Assembly (NCBI RefSeq): GCF_963662255.1
Contig: NC_085046.1
Location: 134,707,392 to 134,771,391 of the forward strand
Reading direction: 5' to 3'
Length of the DNA: 64,000 bases
DNA from: Cinclus cinclus
Lineage: Eukaryota; Chordata; Aves; Passeriformes; Cinclidae
Shown piece by piece: positions 36,401-48,770 of the stretch. Position numbers and translations under genes: made by a program. The number at the start of each line of letters is the position of its first letter. Position 1 is the first letter of the stretch. The notes under the pieces were generated by a model, which saw only the letters and a list, made by a program, of their open reading frames with translations, was not told the DNA's origin and did no database searches.

Positions 36401-39400
36401 TGTTCACAATATGTGGAGGTCTAGCTAGTTGTATGCAAAGAGGTTCTTGCAGTGGTGCCACAACTGTCCCAGCTCTCATTTAGAGCAAGATTAAGATTTA
36501 TAACATTTTTCAGGACAATTGCTTCTATTAAAAGCTACAGTATCCACTTAGGAACATAAGAAAGACAATTCTTTATAATTAATCTGATTTATGTGATACC
36601 AGCTCATTCCCATTTGAGTGTTTATTCATCACAGGCTTCTTCTATACAAGCAGATCAAGCAGGTCAAACTATCCTTTGGTTGTGAGGGCAAGCAGCATTG
36701 CATAGCCCGCATCTCTTAATCTGAATTATATCTCCTTATAAGAGGATCACTTGGTTTATACAGTTTACTGGGGAGGGTTTGTGTTTCAAGCTGTCCCCTG
36801 AAACATGCTCAGACATTCCTTTCTGGTAGTGTTGATAGCTGGGGTAAACCAAAATCAGGCTGGGAGCATGTTAATGGTTAACAAATACATTTGACACTTT
36901 TAGTGAGACTTTGACATTATTTAGCTTAGTAGTAAACACAGAGAAGCTGTTATTCAGCTAGGCGCCCAACATATATCAATCACATTCAGCCTGAAACATA
37001 GAGCAATATAATCTGTAGCCCAATACCCACCATCTTCTCAGAGGACATTTAAACGTGGCATCTTCGTTACATGACAGGTGTATATCTGGCCACATGATGA
37101 GTACATCTGTGCAGCTGCTGGATCACAGGATGAAGAGGGCTTTTCTGACATGCAAATCCCATGAACTTCTGCTGTCTGGTCCTGAGAAAGACCTAGACCA
37201 GCCATCTGCAAGAGGAGTGCAAAGTAGAATTGTGTCCTAATAATGTCACAAAGCTGAAATGCATTCGGTCATCTCATAGACTGGATATGTTAAATATGTG
37301 ACAAGCACAATGCTGCTGAATATGGGCTTTAAGTGTGTCCATAAATGTCTGTAGAGTTTACTGAAGAGAAGGATTTCTAGCACCATTTTGTCTCGGCAAT
37401 TTGAACTTTATACAGAACAGAAAGTGCCTATAGCTTCAAGATGCTCCCAGAAAAAAATAGGGGCTAATTTAAGAAAAAGGTTTTATGTATTTCAGTTATT
37501 ACAAATAAGCAGGTAATGAAACAAGATAGATTTTAATATTTTGATGTTTAGGACCAAAACCCCCATTATCTAGGTTTCACACAAAGAACAAAAGAGAATT
37601 TTATCTAAAGACTACAAAATGTTTGATGTGACCCTGGAGTCAGGAACAAACCCCTCTGCAAGAGATGAGGCAGCTGTGTTTTGAGGGGAAACGACTGCTA
37701 TGGGAAAGGTAGTTTGAGGTGCCTGCTTCGTTCATAGTATTAATTGAATGAGTTATGATCACAGGGAGATAAAAATAAAACATTTTCTCAGCTGCTGTTG
37801 CAGATGTGAATCTTCATGCAGCAAGAACACTTTAACTGGTAACAAAAAAATACAGAGGTGACGGCAAGTGCTTGCAGCCTTATTTAATTGAGCAAGAAGA
37901 AAGCACCTCTGGTATATTTGCAGGGTACTGCAAGGTCAAATCTATTTTCTCTAAATGGAGTGTATTCACTGCCAGCAGATGTTTTTCAAGCATGAAGAAT
38001 TCAGGAGGGTAAAGTTCCAAATATTAATGTCATTCTTAGTACATGTTTCAGTTTAGCTCAACATGAGACTCATTAATGAGATGTACAGTATTTTTTTAAT
38101 AATCAGACTTGCAGGAATTCAAAGATAAAGCCATATCCTGGATATAAGTACCACTCAAAGACTAGCTCTAATTACATGTGTCAGAACTCCAGAATATTTC
38201 TATTGTAAATGTGTAATTAATTTACTAACTAAAAATACTTCATGTCCTAAAAATATCTTAAAGATTAATTATTGAAAGACCATTTAAAAAAGGTGAGAGT
38301 CATGAAACAGACAAAACTTGATCAGAAAGATATAATCATGAAAACATTTAGTAAGATTTATGTTGAATAATTAAACACCTGGGAGGAAAACAAAGTCTTC
38401 TTAGTGAGACTATGCATTCCCACATGTTTATTGCTGTTTTAGATGTCATATTGCAAGGGTTTATCAGAACTTTTTTACTGAAAACTGATAAGAATATCTG
38501 AATGTTTTTAGTTCTAAATATTTGGAAGATAGGGTCTGTGGTCTGTGGATCTTTTAAGGACATCCTTTCCACACTTAACAATCACACCAATGGCAAATTT
38601 GTATTAAACCAGAAATGGATTATTCTGTCTGATGAATAAAATGATTTCCCCCTTAGAATTACCTATCATTTGTGATTTTATCCAACTAAGACATAGATAT
38701 AAAATGCTGTTTCTCTTATTTCCAGAAGAAACATTCTATTGGCTTTACTTGGATGATGTCTGTAGGGATATATACTTGAGAAGGAACGAGCAGGAAACTA
38801 AACTCAGGAGACCTCTGAACCTAGAACCAATGGAAGAGAGAATTTAACTCCCTTTTTTGTAATCTTCTATGTCTCTACACATTAACAGTGTTTCTGGTGG
38901 CACCTACAAAATATTTCCCCTCTGTACTAGGTAGTGTGAAATGAAGGCTTGTTAGAATATGAAAGTAGTGAAAGTTACTAAAAAGATTTGTGGGGTAAAA
39001 CTCACGTACATCTGACCCCATTTTACCTGTGGTCTTTTCACTGTTTCTCAGGAATGGTACAATGAAGATTTGTGAAGTCTTAGGCTAGGCATTTCAGGTA
39101 TGTTTCTTCACATGGCTACCATTATTACCTAATGATATTATTGCTTGTATTGCTTTGATGTCGAGACCTTAATGGATTTTATGAATAAAGCAATTTCTCC
39201 TGAGGTCAAGATCAAGAAGCATCTTTGCATTAGAATTTAAGAATAAACTTATGGCTGCTTAAACTGAACTTCTGAAGAAACCAAGTAGGGTTTAGCATGC
39301 ACTTAGGAGATAATTAACCTTAATCTTCTGCAGAGAGTGCCATGACGTTATGTTATGCCTCGGTGCAGCCTCATCAGCATTTTCTGGGACTCTTTCCAAA

Positions 39401-41084
39401 AGCCTTAGCTTGAAGCTCAGTGGTTAATTTTTGTCTAGATCTGCTGGGTAATGTTGCTGAGGTCTGTTCCATAGGAAGTAGAATGCCAGCTCATCTTCTT
39501 CTGGGACAGCCAGATGCTGAACATCCCCTCTGAATTGAAAACTGCAGGATGCAGCAGCTGCTCTCTGAAGGAGCAGATACAGACTATCCTGCCAGAACTG
39601 AGAAGCTGAAACTAAAGGAGAATCTTGAAGTTTAGCTAAATTCCTCCTGCACTCCTTTTTCACATCTGGACTGTAACTAATCACATGAGCAAACTTGTTG
39701 CAGACAACCCTTAAAGTACATAAGCTGATAATTAAAACAGAAGAAGCGTAGGCATGCAATACCACTGATCAGATAGTAAAGATAACTGTTACTTGGCTGA
39801 CTTCAGAAATAGGCTACTGAGAACTGTCTATTTCTAAGGAACTAAAAGCTGGTTTCTAAGGAGCACACAAAAAATCTCCATGAAAGTAGGTGAGATACCT
39901 TTCTAGTAGCCCTCAGTGCTGTTAACCTTCAATGGGGTGCATAGCATCTCCTCATATCTTCTAAAAAACCCCAAAAAACATAGTGTCATTTAATTTAGCT
40001 ATGCAGTGAATCAGAAAGGCAGAAAAAAGAGAAAAAAAGAATCAAGTTATTGCACTGAGAAGTTGCTTGTTATCTTCTCAGTGAGAAAACTCTAGTTTCA
40101 TGTCTTTCCTTTAACAATTCAGCTGCAACTGACTGAACACTGCCATTTAAAATCTGTAAGTCTTTGGTAAGGGCAAATGTCCTATTAAGCATATTCCTGA
40201 GGTCTTCTAGGCACAAAGAAGTGCATATTTCTACAGGTATATGTGTGCATTCAGAAATATTTTCACATTAGCTATTTGGAGTTTAACTTCCCCTTGAAGA
40301 AAGAAAAAAAAAATCAGAGACCTCTGAATTGAACACATTTTGCTCAGCAAAAACCTTATGTTTCCTTATTTAGAGGAGAAGCTTGGCTTTGTTTTAATTA
40401 AATATCATTGAGAAACAAAACTTATACTGTTTTATTATAGTTTTGTTTTCTTCCAATATTATACAGGGAAAAAATAAACTACAATAAATTCAAAAAGAGC
40501 TTAAGGTAACCTAACTTTTTTCTTCCTGAAATGGCTTTAGTACTCCTGCCAAAGACATAATTACAGTAGGAAGTACACTAGTGGTCAAAGCTCTTTAAAT
40601 GACTTATTGTTACAGCTCTGAAATTCCTAGATTTTTATTTTCTTAAAAAGGAAAAGGTGAAATCAAAATAAAATCATGCAGCATGAAACTGCTATAATGG
40701 TGAAGTTGTTAAAATCACATATGTTCAATTTGTTTCTGATGCTTTGTCAGATGATGTCCTTTTCAACATCTCCAGGGTGGAGTATTTCTCCTATGCTTTT
40801 ATTTCATGGTTGTCAACTTGAGGAATACTTTTCATGGAAGCGCTGCATCTGCTGCCTCTAAAAATTTGGGACATTCCCCATTGATAGAAAACTTTTGTCT
40901 AATTAGCCTTTTAATTGGAAACTGAAATCAACAGTTTCGTTTCATATTTTGATTTGCTGAAACCAATGTCAGGGGAATACTTGGCCATCCTTTAAGATCA
41001 AAGGCTCAACCAGGCAACTGTTAATTGCACTGGAAGTTTGGAACAACAGAAGAAGCTTTGTTAGAGGGAAACTGTCACAGCCAT
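33438..41084. other. Long unassigned stretch, about 7.6 kb, nearly repeat-free to the eye
   Basis: Apart from an AT/AC-rich low-complexity patch (34535-34755), no LINE, LTR, gene or RNA is recognised. Frames are short; the longest, 113 codons on the minus strand at 39424-39765, resembles no known protein. The lack of recognisable repeats could mean old, unrecognised repeats or functional non-coding sequence; sequence alone does not tell. Confidence 0.45.
34535..34755. repeat. AT/AC-rich low-complexity (TATA, CACA, ATGC) tract
   Basis: Interrupted runs of TATATA, CACACA and ATGCAT units, typical of a decayed microsatellite. A 78-codon minus-strand frame over it simply reflects this composition (repeated Tyr, Ile, Cys, His). 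Confidence 0.8.
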
Positions 41085-41282
41085 CTCAAATAGTGACATG
41101 CACTCAACAACTTTTAATGCATCAAACAGAGTGTGACCAGCTGGGCAAAAGAGAGGATTATCCCAATGTGTTCAGCATTGGTGGGACCTCATCTGGAGCA
41201 CTGTGCACAGTTCTGAGCCCTTCCATTAAAGAAGGATGTGAAGGTCCTGGAATGTGTCCAGAGGAGGGCAACAAAGCTGGTC
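41085..41282 (+). mobile_element. CR1 LINE internal fragment, sense
   Basis: Plus-strand DNA with the CR1 ORF2 late-coding pattern: 'GTGGGACCTCATCTGGAGCA', 'CTGTGCACAGTTCTGAGCCC', 'GTGTCCAGAGGAGGGCAACA' and 'AAGCTGGTCAA'. The corresponding protein block (HLE..C.VQ...VQRRATK) is shifted out of frame by indels. There is no 3' tail. Confidence 0.75.
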
Positions 41283-44200
41283 AACCCAGTGGCTCATCCA
41301 CATTTCTGCACAGTTGCATACATTTGGTGTATATATCTAGGATTTTACCAAGATAGTTGTGTTTAAAATTAAGGTTTTGGTCACCCAAGATCAACCCTCC
41401 CTGCCTTACCACATATCTGTACCTCTGACTGGACTGCACAGAGCTTGGAGTGTAAGTTAAAAATTCCACACTGTCTGTATTGTGAACATCTTCATATAAT
41501 TACTTGGAACTTTTCACCCCAAAACCCAGTGGCAGATGACATAAAACAAGAAAAAAACAAAAAAGGGCAATATACTTACATTTAGTCTAACTTGTAAAAA
41601 AATAATATAAAAGCTGTCTATACATGGCAGTGCAAAGTGCCTTCACTGGAACAAAAATGAGAGTGAAACCCACTGTTTTTCTGATTATGAGTCCTTTCTT
41701 ATGAGAAACTCTTAAAAGAAAATAAATGTAAATCACTATGAAGAGTCATTTAAAACACTAGATTTTAGAAATTCACACTTTTTACCTTTTGTTAATGCTA
41801 TTTTATTAACTTTCATTGAGAGGGAAAATAAATACTGGGATACAAGGTAGGAGGTCCTGCAGGTTATTGTCCTGTTCTGCTTTGCTATAGCAAGGGTATT
41901 TTGATATGGGTCTTTGATTTGTTTCCAAATCTGATTTCTGAATAGTTACATGAAATAGGAGTGTTGATTTTGTGTGTCTGAGCTCTGCTGATGTCTTTTT
42001 GTTCAGAGGATTTTTTTTTAATGTAGGGGTTTTTTTTAATGTACTCTGAAGTTTTCAGTAATTATAAAAAAATTGGATTTCTTTCCCATTGATTTAATGG
42101 TGAAAAAAAGAACTGTAACCAGGTAAAATCTTCTTACCAATGAAAATGGAAAATAAATTTGGATGTTGAGGAATGTATTGAGATGACAGTTTGTAGGCAG
42201 GGAATAATCTGAATTAATTATTTTGTTTTATTTTCGAATGAAGAATTCTGAGATGTAGTTATTATTTGAAGTGTAGGCAACAGTTTCACTGCTGTCAAGC
42301 CATCATATGAAAGCAAAGCATTCATCCCTTGATCTAGAGGGCAGTGGGCCATGAGTCACAGTCTGCTATAGACATGCTCGAACTTTGAAGAGGTGTTGGG
42401 AATAAGATAATCCTCAGCTATCCTACTGACATACATTGTTCACTAATTGTGCTCACTGCTCCAAACACAATGTGAGATCATACCTAAATTGAGACCTTAC
42501 CTAACTGAAGCTGCTGACAGACCATGTGCTGGGACCTTTCACAGATCTTTCCTAAATTTTTAAAGCTTATATTCTCATCTTCTTAAAAGTAAATTAGAAG
42601 CTGACTATAGGGCAGAAGAAATAACAAGAAACAAGAAAATGAACAAAAATATTTTTGTTCACAGTACATACACAGATGCTTATGAGTCCAGGTCCCCATG
42701 AAAACCCTCCATTTGATATAACTGTGATAGGTTTGAGACTAAAAGAGTTTATACAGTTCATTTCCAGGGGAATGTGAAAAAACAAAAGCTTTTATGCAGA
42801 AAAAGGAAAAGCTCAACTTTCAGAGAGTGCTTCAGTTGCTGTTTTGTACTTGGTAGGGTACAGAAATAACAAAGCAAATGAGAGATTACTTTAAAAAGCA
42901 GATGAAAGGTGGTCAGAACTGAATAAGTGAAGATGATAAACTAGAAAAGCAAAGAAAGCCTGACTTACACTTCTAAGCACACATGTAGTTGTGGAGTTGG
43001 ATATTTAAATTGCCATGACACAATGTACAACATTTATAGCCATTTTCTACCTCACTTTGTATATATAAAAATGTCTCTCTTATAATTTGAGTGTTCTTGA
43101 TGCATTATGTGTATCTGTGCTGGCTTTAGTGAACTGCTCAGATTAATCAAGGAGAAGAATATAAACAAGATATCAGATTAGGATTCTACTGGTAGGAAGT
43201 GTATCAGAATTTGTGATTTAGCAATTTGTAATAAGTGGCAAGCCCATTTCATAGTGGTATATTACAGACATTGTTATCAGTGTTATTGTCCTTTCACTAA
43301 CTCAGAATGAAATACCAATACTCATCCGACCCATATTATCAATTGTTTAAAATTTCCTGTAAAAGAAAAGAATGTCAAGATTGAATTTGGCCAGTGAAAT
43401 TCGAGAAAACCCCTCATTAATTTTAAAAGAAAATGTAAAGGCTAAGCAAGAGTGAAAAGTGTACTTCTTATTAAAAAATCCTGATAGTACAGCTAAAATA
43501 TTATTTGAATGAATGGCATTTAACATGATATTGAAACAAGTTACAGTGGTAGTTGAAAACTGCTTGCCCAAATTAATACTGGGGAAAATAATAGATAGTT
43601 GAAGAAATCAAGGCTGATCTTAACTAAACTGAAAGTAGAGCAAAATTTGAGCATTACTCTTATTCATTAAAAGTAACACTGTAAGCATGCTAAGATTCAC
43701 CTACAGACATTTAGAGTGAAGATAAATTGTCTTTTTCATAGCAACTAGTGGCATGTATCTTTTCTTATAGAGCTTCATTTATTAATTCAATGATGAGTGA
43801 CTTAGATGACAGTGTTTATACTGTTTAATACGCTTTAGGGGCTGAATGTCTTGTCCATGTATACATTTAATAGGATATTTTAGCAAAACGTCTTCTGATA
43901 CAAAACACAATAGCAAAATTAAAAAGAAACATGCATTAACTAATAAGCACGAGTTAACTAGAAGGCTTCAGAGATAAAAATCAAGTGTAGAGAAACTGTA
44001 CAAGTTCAAATCCAGTGAAGCAATGAGGAAGGATGCTGACCTTTAGGTAATGTGTATACTAATGAAACCAGAGGGGTCAGTCTCACTCTCTGCTTCTCAT
44101 GGCAAGTAGGAACACACAGTTTGTATCCATACAGTCAAATTCTTTCTTCTTCTAGAACAGAATGGTTGTTCCTTTGTGGCTCCTTTAAATGGTTTCTGAC

Positions 44201-46389
44201 TTTTACAAACCCTAAGCTTACCCAGGTGTTGCCTGTGAAAATGCTAAGGGGACAGACCAAAAATATGGCAAAGGATGGTGCTGTTAATGTGAATAAACCC
44301 TGTGTTTATTTGAGAATTTGGGCCTTTGGTTCTTTTAGCAGACCAGTAAAAATATAAATTAAATGTCCGGAAAATCCAAATATCCATACAGACCATATGC
44401 AAAGAAAGGAGATAACTGCTGAGAAAAGCACAGCCAACCAAGGAAGCAGAGAGATGTATAATCCAGCAATAGGAATATCTGGGGGATTTCTTCTGTACAC
44501 AGGTGAAAGAGAGATCTTATTAGACCTATGCCTTAGAGGAAATAGGGCTAAAAGTATGAATTAGCTTATAAAATAATGAATTCAAATAAATAACAGTGAC
44601 ACAACAAAAGAAAGAAAAAACAATGTGTGAGTATGTATTTGCAGTGTAAAGCTCATCCAGATTTCAAACGTGGACACCATTCTAAATCCTACATGCTGAA
44701 AAAATATTTCCTTAATTTATGCTTTCTCCTAAGATGTAGTTTAATAACCAAATAACAAGTCTGCAGTGAAGGTGCCAGGTTAAGGGACATCATTAAAAAT
44801 CTGTACGGAATGATTCATGTAAGGATAGACTGTATTACACTGAGTCTTTCTCCTTGCAAGACAGGAGCTTTTTGCTTCATCTCAGCCTAGAGCATCAGCC
44901 CTCCTGGAACAAGGAATCCCAGTGTTCTTTCATAGAAAGTGTGGGCTCCAAGAAAACAGAATATTATTAAATGTACATGATTCCTTTTTTGAGAAGTATA
45001 CAGATGCACAGTACTATGCGGGAGAAAAATATGATTCCATTTTTTACACACAAAATTTATTTTACATTTGCTAAGGTTAGATGAGTAATGTTTTCAAGCT
45101 AATTAACCAATTAGCCCACATAGTAAGTTACGTCCCTCTGAGACTAACAGGAAAAGTAGTAGGCTGTTGCCTATTGCAATTATAGAAGAGAACACAGAAT
45201 GGGATTTGCAGACATCAATGAGTTATTGTAGTCACTCAAAATTATGCATTAAAAACTGTAAGAAAGTGAAAAAAACAGCTGTCAACTGAATTATTTCTAA
45301 AACTTATTTTTTCACCCACCATGAAAAAAAGGCTACCTCTTTTAGGCTCTTTTATTCAACTTTGCATGTGTACAGAGTAACACATGGATAATTACATTAT
45401 TATTTATGAAGGTTGTATTCTCTGGTATTGTTCAAAATCCATCCTTTTCTTATATTTTTTCCTGGCAAAATTTCTGCCAAGTGACTGCTGTAACAGAACC
45501 AAGGCAAAAAGAGCAAAAGAGAAAGTTCATCTGATGGTCAGCTGGCAGCAAATATAGTTCTCTTTTTGTGATGCTTTATTACAAGTGTCCTAATAGGACA
45601 TCATTTGACCACCATCAGCCCCAGATTTGTGCCCTGCCAAATCATTTGGCAAGACAAATAAGCACCATGCATTGTTACACATTTCCATGTTCAGTGTGCA
45701 CCGTAGGATGAGCAAGATACCTCTGTAGACCTCAATCAAGGCATGCAGAGCAGACTGTGTGTGTCCACCCAGTCCTTTTCTGGTCTGTGGAACACCAGCT
45801 GGTTTGTTCAGTGCATTTCAGGCAGCTTTCTCAAGGCAAAAGTGATATGCAAGGTTAGAAAATCTGTTTCCCAAACAAGCCATCACACATGAGCTAAACA
45901 CATTAAATATTTGACATTAGACAAAGGCAGTCTGCCCTCTGCAGTTCAGCTCAGAGGGTGATGTGTCCTTTGAATCTCACACCTGACTAAGTACAGTATC
46001 AGCAGCCTGGATCCACATTTGCTGTGATTACACTGCAATGGAACACCTGCACCCAGACTCATGGCACAACTCACTCTTGCTCCTCATGGACCACAGCCCA
46101 TGGCTGATGGCAGAAGTGGAAGTGAACTTAGCTCAGTCTGAGCTGTTCACATTACTGGGAAGTCTTGTGCTTCCACCAGTGAATGTCAATGTGCATCAGA
46201 AAATATTTAGGTTCAATGATGATGTGGCTTAGGAACGATATTCCTTAATTTAGTGCTCCCATTAAAATGAGCTGCTGCATCAGGAGCTCACAACTGGTGT
46301 ATCTGGAGCAGCCCATGCTCATTGTCCATGGTAGTTATGGCATACAGTGGCATTGCCATTCAGCAAACAATATTAAATATACAATTCAA
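41283..46389. other. Long unassigned AT-rich stretch, about 5.1 kb
   Basis: No gene, LINE or LTR is recognised. Two T8 runs with the shared follow-on 'TTAATGTA' occur near 42010-42045. The right end (about 45.6-46.4 kb) is somewhat less AT-rich and may contain the 3' untranslated part of the antisense ERVL-like element, but no LTR is recognisable. Confidence 0.4.
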
Positions 46390-48770
46390 CATTGCAGACT
46401 GTTCTCACCAAAAAATCAAATCTCCTTGAGGTACATTGTACTTCCCTGTCCCTCTGTGTCATCCACTAAGTGTTTGAGGTCCTTGAGCAAAAGGAGTCCT
46501 ATGGATGGGTTTGCTTTTGCTTGAGGCAAGAGTAATCCAAACTTCCCTGAAACATTCCTCATATGCACCATGGGGACTTTGTCCCCTTCTACCATATGTG
46601 GGGGCTTTGACTGGGCAGGGTCAGCTCAATTGGTAGAGCCTCTAGTGTTAACTAACCAGGTGAGCTTTGCTAAGTGTAGGTTCAATGTTTGAAGGTCCCA
46701 CCACCCACAGTTTCAATGTAGTTTTTAAGAGTCTTTTGCACAACTCAATTTTTCCAGAGGCTGGTGCCTGGGAGGCAATATGATACACCTTCTCAGTCCC
46801 ATGCTCTCTGCTCCAGATGTCTATGATGCCGTTTTTGAAATGAGTCCCATTGTCCAACTCAGTTCTTTTAGGTGTGTCATATCATCATAGGACTTGCCTT
46901 TCAAGGCCCAAGATGATGTTCTGGGCAGTGGCTTGAGGCACAGGCTGCATCTTCAGCCATGTAATGCTTGTGTCCACCACTGTAAGCACATAGTGCTTGG
47001 CTTGGCAGGTTTGTGAGAGTGTGATGAAATCAATATGCAAGGCCTCCCCATATTTATAATTCAATTGTCGCACCCCCTACCACAGAGGCGTTACCTCCGT
47101 GGCCTGCTTCATGGCAGCACAATCATTGTTTCACAATCATGGATGGCCTGGGGCATAGTGTCCATGGTTAAGTACACCCCTCAGTCATGAGCCCATCTGT
47201 ATGTTGCATTTCTTCTGTCATGACCTGAGGTGTCATGGGCCCATTGAGCCATATACAATTCATTCTTATGTTGCCAATCCAGATTAACCTGAGATGCTTT
47301 AGTCTTGACATCTTGATCCACTTGTCCATTGTTGCAATGCTCTTCAAATCCACATGTGCATCTACAGGACATACTTTCATAGTTAACTTCTCTATCCAGG
47401 CAGCCATGTCTTGACACAACTCAGCAGCATAGATGGATTTTCCTCTGCACTGTCAATTAGTTTTTTTATTGATCTAGCCACACCCATGGAACATTTGCTA
47501 CCATCCAGGAGTCAGTGTATAGAGAGAATGCCAGTCAGTTATCTTGTTCAGTGATATCTAAAGCCAGCTGGACATTTTTCAGCTCTGCAATCCAACTTGA
47601 TCCACCTTGTCCTTCAATAACTCCTTCAAGGAGTCCTTGTCCTTCAATGACTCCATATAGCACCTTTCCATTTTCAATGTATCTCTATGATATGATATGA
47701 TATGATATTACATGATATCTCTATTTTCTGGTAGCTGATTATACGGTGGAGCCTTTTCCTCTTCTGATGATAATCCAAAATTTTTTGCCTTCATGACAGC
47801 TGGTGATGACAGTTGATGATGACTTCCAAGACCCTTGAGCACTTGGGATTTCCTATTTGAGCTCACTGTGTGATCAGAGAGATCAAATTGCTCCATGTGG
47901 CATCAGTGGCATGGTGTGCAGAGGGGATTTTCTCTTTGAGCATCCAGCCCAGCACTGGCAGTCAGGGTGCCAGAATGAGTTGTGCTTCAGTGCCAATGAC
48001 CTCTGAGCTTCACCCTTTTCCAGTGGAGGTTGGTTCAGTCCAACCCAGGTTGGTAAATAGTGGTGCTGTGTTTCCATCCCTTGGGCAGCTGGGCACACCT
48101 CTCTGTGGAAATGCATACTATAACCTGTACCCTGCTGCCAAAGGAATGGAGACAAATGGATTGTCAATGTCAATAGTGGCACCATTTTACTGTCTTGGAC
48201 TCCAGTTTGTACTGAAGCTCCAGCATGTCCAGCACGGCAGCACTTAGAGGTGGTGTGATTTCATTCAGGCCACTGTCAGACTCCATTTTCCCTTGCCCTG
48301 GCCATATAGGACTCCTAAAGGGTGAGTGAGTCTTGCTGACCATTCCCTGGCTCTCTAGTCCACAAATCATGTCATGAATGGTGGTGGTGGAATCCCAGTT
48401 GGTGCAGCATTGTTGATGGTGCTCTGATGTGGTAGCAATCAGCATCTCTTGTTCTTCAAACCTCAGCAGTCCCACAGAAAAGGGTCCTCTGTGAGACTAG
48501 ACAAGGTGTTTAGCTTTCTGATTTCCTGTGTCTTCCCAGCAGCTATCCCAAAAATCCATCAATGCCCTTTGGGTCTTTGAAATAGCCTCTCCCAAGCTAA
48601 TTATGCCAAAGATACCTGGTACCTCTAGGCCAGTCACGATGAGGTTTTTTGCCATTCCTTCCCAGTCAGGCTCAATTCAGGTTTTCAGTAAAATCACCTG
48701 TTCTACCACCCCAGAAATAGGATGGATTCTGTCCCCACATATCTTGATGGCATGATTTTTGTTTTTGTTA
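46390..48770 (-). pseudogene. Decayed ERVL-like pol (protease tail, RT, RNase H, integrase), antisense
   Basis: On the minus strand, remnants of a class III (ERVL-like) retroviral pol lie in canonical order. At 48760-48545 is the end of the protease-like region ('KDPKG' near its end). At 48475-48170 is the start of reverse transcriptase ('GLESQGMVSKTHSPFRSPIW'), and near 48090-48070 the 'LPKGWKHS' block. At 47640-47440 is an RNase H segment ('LYTDSW'). At 47419-47180 is the integrase zinc-binding region ('HDTSGH', 'YRWAHD'). At 47073-46650 is the integrase core, with the first acidic residue in 'LHIDFITL', the second in 'DNGTHF', and the third in 'GKIE' 35 residues later. At 46640-46430 are C-terminal remnants ('VEGDKVP'). 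The frames are broken by frameshifts and stops, and RT to RNase H is too short: the segment that should hold the RT catalytic aspartates is missing. It is an old dead copy of an endogenous retrovirus. No gag, env or flanking LTR is recognised. Confidence 0.88.
47605..47720. repeat. Local tandem duplications inside the ERVL pol remnant
   Basis: The block CCTTGTCCTTCAAT(A/G)ACTCC appears twice (about 47608-47628 and 47635-47655), and just beyond it is a (TATGA)n pentanucleotide run at 47686-47709. Both lie in the RNase H part and add to its frame disruption. Confidence 0.85.

Noticed and set aside
46618..46645. tRNA A-box-like text (GGGTCAGCTCAATTGGTAGAGC)
   Set aside because: It lies inside the antisense ERVL-like pol and is explained by its coding sequence on the other strand; there is no B box or cloverleaf at the right distance.
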